A DNA stretch of 7,032 nucleotides from an uncultured Oscillospiraceae bacterium (GTDB lineage Bacteria > Bacillota > Clostridia > Oscillospirales > Ruminococcaceae), in the NCBI GenBank assembly GCA_900547385.1, contig URGQ01000061.1, positions 1 through 7,032 of the forward strand. The letters run 5' to 3'. Positions 6,576 to 7,032 of the stretch are shown piece by piece (positions within the stretch are counted from its first letter, which is position 1; every line of letters begins with the position of its first letter). The notes beneath the pieces were generated by a model. That model did not search any database. It was given only the letters and a program-made list of their open reading frames with translations, and was not told the DNA's origin. Position numbers and translations under genes: made by a program.

Positions 6576-6620
6576 TGGTCGGAGTGAGGTGATTCGAACA
6601 CCCGGCATCTTGCTCCCAAA
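6576..6620 (-). tRNA. tRNA-Pro(UGG), 3' half only; probable attachment site
   Basis: Forty-five bases on the minus strand form exactly the 3' part of a proline tRNA: anticodon loop TTTGGGA with anticodon TGG, the 3' anticodon stem GCAAG, variable loop ATGCC, T arm GGGTG-TTCGAAT-CACCT, acceptor strand CACTCCG, discriminator A and encoded CCA. CACTCCGACCA is the typical end of tRNA-Pro. The 5' half (expected CGGGGTG acceptor strand, D arm and anticodon-stem CTTGC) is absent: the sequence becomes AT-rich and unrelated immediately beyond 6620. As it stands it cannot fold into a tRNA. A break at the anticodon loop with an intact 3' end and terminator is the known signature of an attR/attL scar made by a tyrosine recombinase. 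An assembly join or simple decay is the alternative. Confidence 0.85.
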
Positions 6621-6747
6621 CTTTTGAATAAAAATTTTTCTACTTTTTCCGGTGCTTTATAGCCGTTTTCGCTTTATTATGGACGCTCTTCGCAACTCTT
6701 ACCTACACTGTTTCCGCACACTCCACGGCTGTCTGTAGTCAAACATG

Positions 6748-6848
6748 TGGTCAAAAACCGCTTTCTGAACACCCTCATGACAGGGGACAGAAAGCGGTTT
6801 TTCATAGTTTGCCGGAGTGCCGCGGACGGATGCTTCGTCGCTCCGGTT
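6748..6848 (-). ncRNA. Candidate small structured RNA, about 100 nt
   Basis: Predicted transcript from about 6848 down to the T-tract at 6749-6757. Seen: a consensus-spaced promoter just upstream; a first hairpin with CCGGAG (6846-6841) pairing to CTCCGG (6819-6814) and an inner GACG/CGTC helix with a 7-nt loop; a short unpaired linker; then a 15-bp perfect terminator hairpin. No ribosome site precedes the only ATG in it (in CAAACTATGAAAAACC), and that frame runs through the terminator, so translation is unlikely. No gene follows within reach, so it is not an obvious leader of something else. It does not resemble 6S, 4.5S, tmRNA or RNase P RNA. Function unknown; a regulatory RNA carried by the putative integrated element is one possibility. 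Existence is an inference from promoter plus terminator. Confidence 0.5.
6753..6802. terminator. Strong bidirectional hairpin terminator
   Basis: Perfect 15-bp inverted repeat, AAAAACCGCTTTCTG (6753-6767) and CAGAAAGCGGTTTTT (6788-6802), with a 20-nt loop that contains a further CCCT/AGGG helix (6772-6775 and 6782-6785). Both strands read GC stem then TTTTT, so it can stop transcription in both directions. In the minus direction it ends the candidate small RNA. Confidence 0.85.
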
Positions 6849-6854
6849 TGCCGC

Positions 6855-6883
6855 ATTGTACCTCTGCTGGAAAGGTTAAGCAA
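6855..6883 (-). promoter_or_regulatory. sigma-A promoter of the candidate small RNA
   Basis: Minus strand TTGCTT (6883-6878), exactly 17 bp, then TACAAT (6860-6855), the same -10 as the glyS promoter. Predicted start near 6848. It points towards the 15-bp terminator hairpin about 50 nt downstream of the predicted start and no protein gene lies between. Confidence 0.65.
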
Positions 6884-6979
6884 GTCCTTTATGCAGGGAC
6901 AGGCGGCGCAGAATTTGCATCGCTATAAACAAAGAATAGGCAGAAAGATAGGTAGAGGTGCCTTTCTTACGCCCTGAGT

Positions 6980-7018
6980 ATAAATCCCTTAATACAGGCA
7001 TAATAGTAAGGGATTTAT
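6980..7018. repeat. 12-bp inverted repeat with 15-nt spacer
   Basis: ATAAATCCCTTA (6980-6991) and TAAGGGATTTAT (7007-7018) are perfect reverse complements, separated by 15 nt (CATAAT is within the spacer). There is no T-run after either arm beyond the arm itself, so it is a poor terminator; an operator, a recombination-protein binding site or a structured leader for a gene beyond the window are possible. Confidence 0.6.
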
Positions 7019-7032
7019 GGCACAGCCTATTG

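Larger units (their letters stand above)
6621..7032. mobile_element. Probable edge of an integrated element (no protein genes seen)
   Basis: This 412-base stretch begins where the tRNA-Pro match stops and runs to the window edge. It starts AT-rich (6621-6680), then holds a candidate small RNA with promoter and terminator (6753-6883) and an inverted repeat (6980-7018). Short frames exist on both strands (up to 76 codons), but they cross the terminator hairpin, lack ribosome sites and match nothing I recognise. The inference of an integrated element rests on the tRNA scar alone; no integrase, relaxase or phage gene is visible here. If right, the element lies to the right and its other end should carry a full tRNA-Pro. 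Confidence 0.5.

Noticed and set aside
6735..6755. CtsR-like GGTCAAA direct repeats
   Set aside because: CtsR heptads recur with a 10-bp period; here the period is 12 bp and no heat-shock gene follows.
6747..6977. 76-codon + strand frame and 68-codon minus frame (6677-6883) in the right-hand region
   Set aside because: Both run through the 15-bp terminator hairpin, lack ribosome sites, and resemble no known protein. I considered an integrase 3' end, but no recombinase catalytic motif (R...HxxR...Y) is present.
6935..7031. AATAGGC / GCCTATT inverted pair (6935-6941 and 7025-7031)
   Set aside because: Only 7 bp with 83 bp between; expected by chance.

Overview
The window looks like chromosomal DNA of a moderately GC-rich Firmicute, most likely an Oscillospiraceae/Ruminococcaceae gut anaerobe of the Faecalibacterium type. 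The supporting evidence is clean AGGAGG-type ribosome sites, sigma-A style promoters, the single-chain (GlyQS-type) glycyl-tRNA synthetase, the exact Firmicute parS palindrome, and the style of the 5S rRNA and tRNA-Pro sequences. The genus is inference from general sequence style, not from a database match.

Layout, left to right. (1) Positions 1-92: the 3' half of a 5S rRNA on the + strand and its hairpin terminator, i.e. the end of an rRNA operon that starts outside the window. (2) 129-1895, + strand: a 12-helix MFS transporter of the LacY/MFS_1_like type, then an unrecognised 144-residue protein with one N-terminal membrane anchor. (3) A hairpin at 1914-1939 separates these from the convergent minus-strand block. 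(4) 1960-3390, minus: glycyl-tRNA synthetase with its own consensus promoter and a leader of only about 33 nt. (5) 3467-6309, minus: a two-gene unit, ftsH followed after 19 nt by a family-8 glycosyltransferase, ending in a strong terminator. A perfect 16-bp parS site (TGTTTCACGTGAAACA) sits between the glycosyltransferase stop codon and that terminator. (6) 6306-6571: a doubtful 70-codon hydrophobic reading frame and the terminator of a tRNA gene. (7) 6576-6620: the 3' half of a tRNA-Pro(UGG), minus strand, cut exactly at the anticodon loop. (8) 6621-7032: about 410 bases with no convincing protein gene, but with a good minus-strand promoter followed by a roughly 100-nt structured stretch and a strong hairpin terminator (a candidate small RNA), and a 12-bp inverted repeat near the right edge.

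How the parts fit. Most genes are core functions: translation (5S, GlyRS, tRNA), membrane-protein quality control (FtsH) and chromosome segregation (parS). An rRNA operon together with a parS site suggests an origin-proximal location. The tRNA cut at the anticodon loop is the usual scar left when a tyrosine-recombinase element integrates into a tRNA gene. On that reading the sequence right of about 6620 is the edge of an integrated element that continues outside the window, and the candidate small RNA lies on it. No defence system, CRISPR array, transposase or integrase gene is visible.
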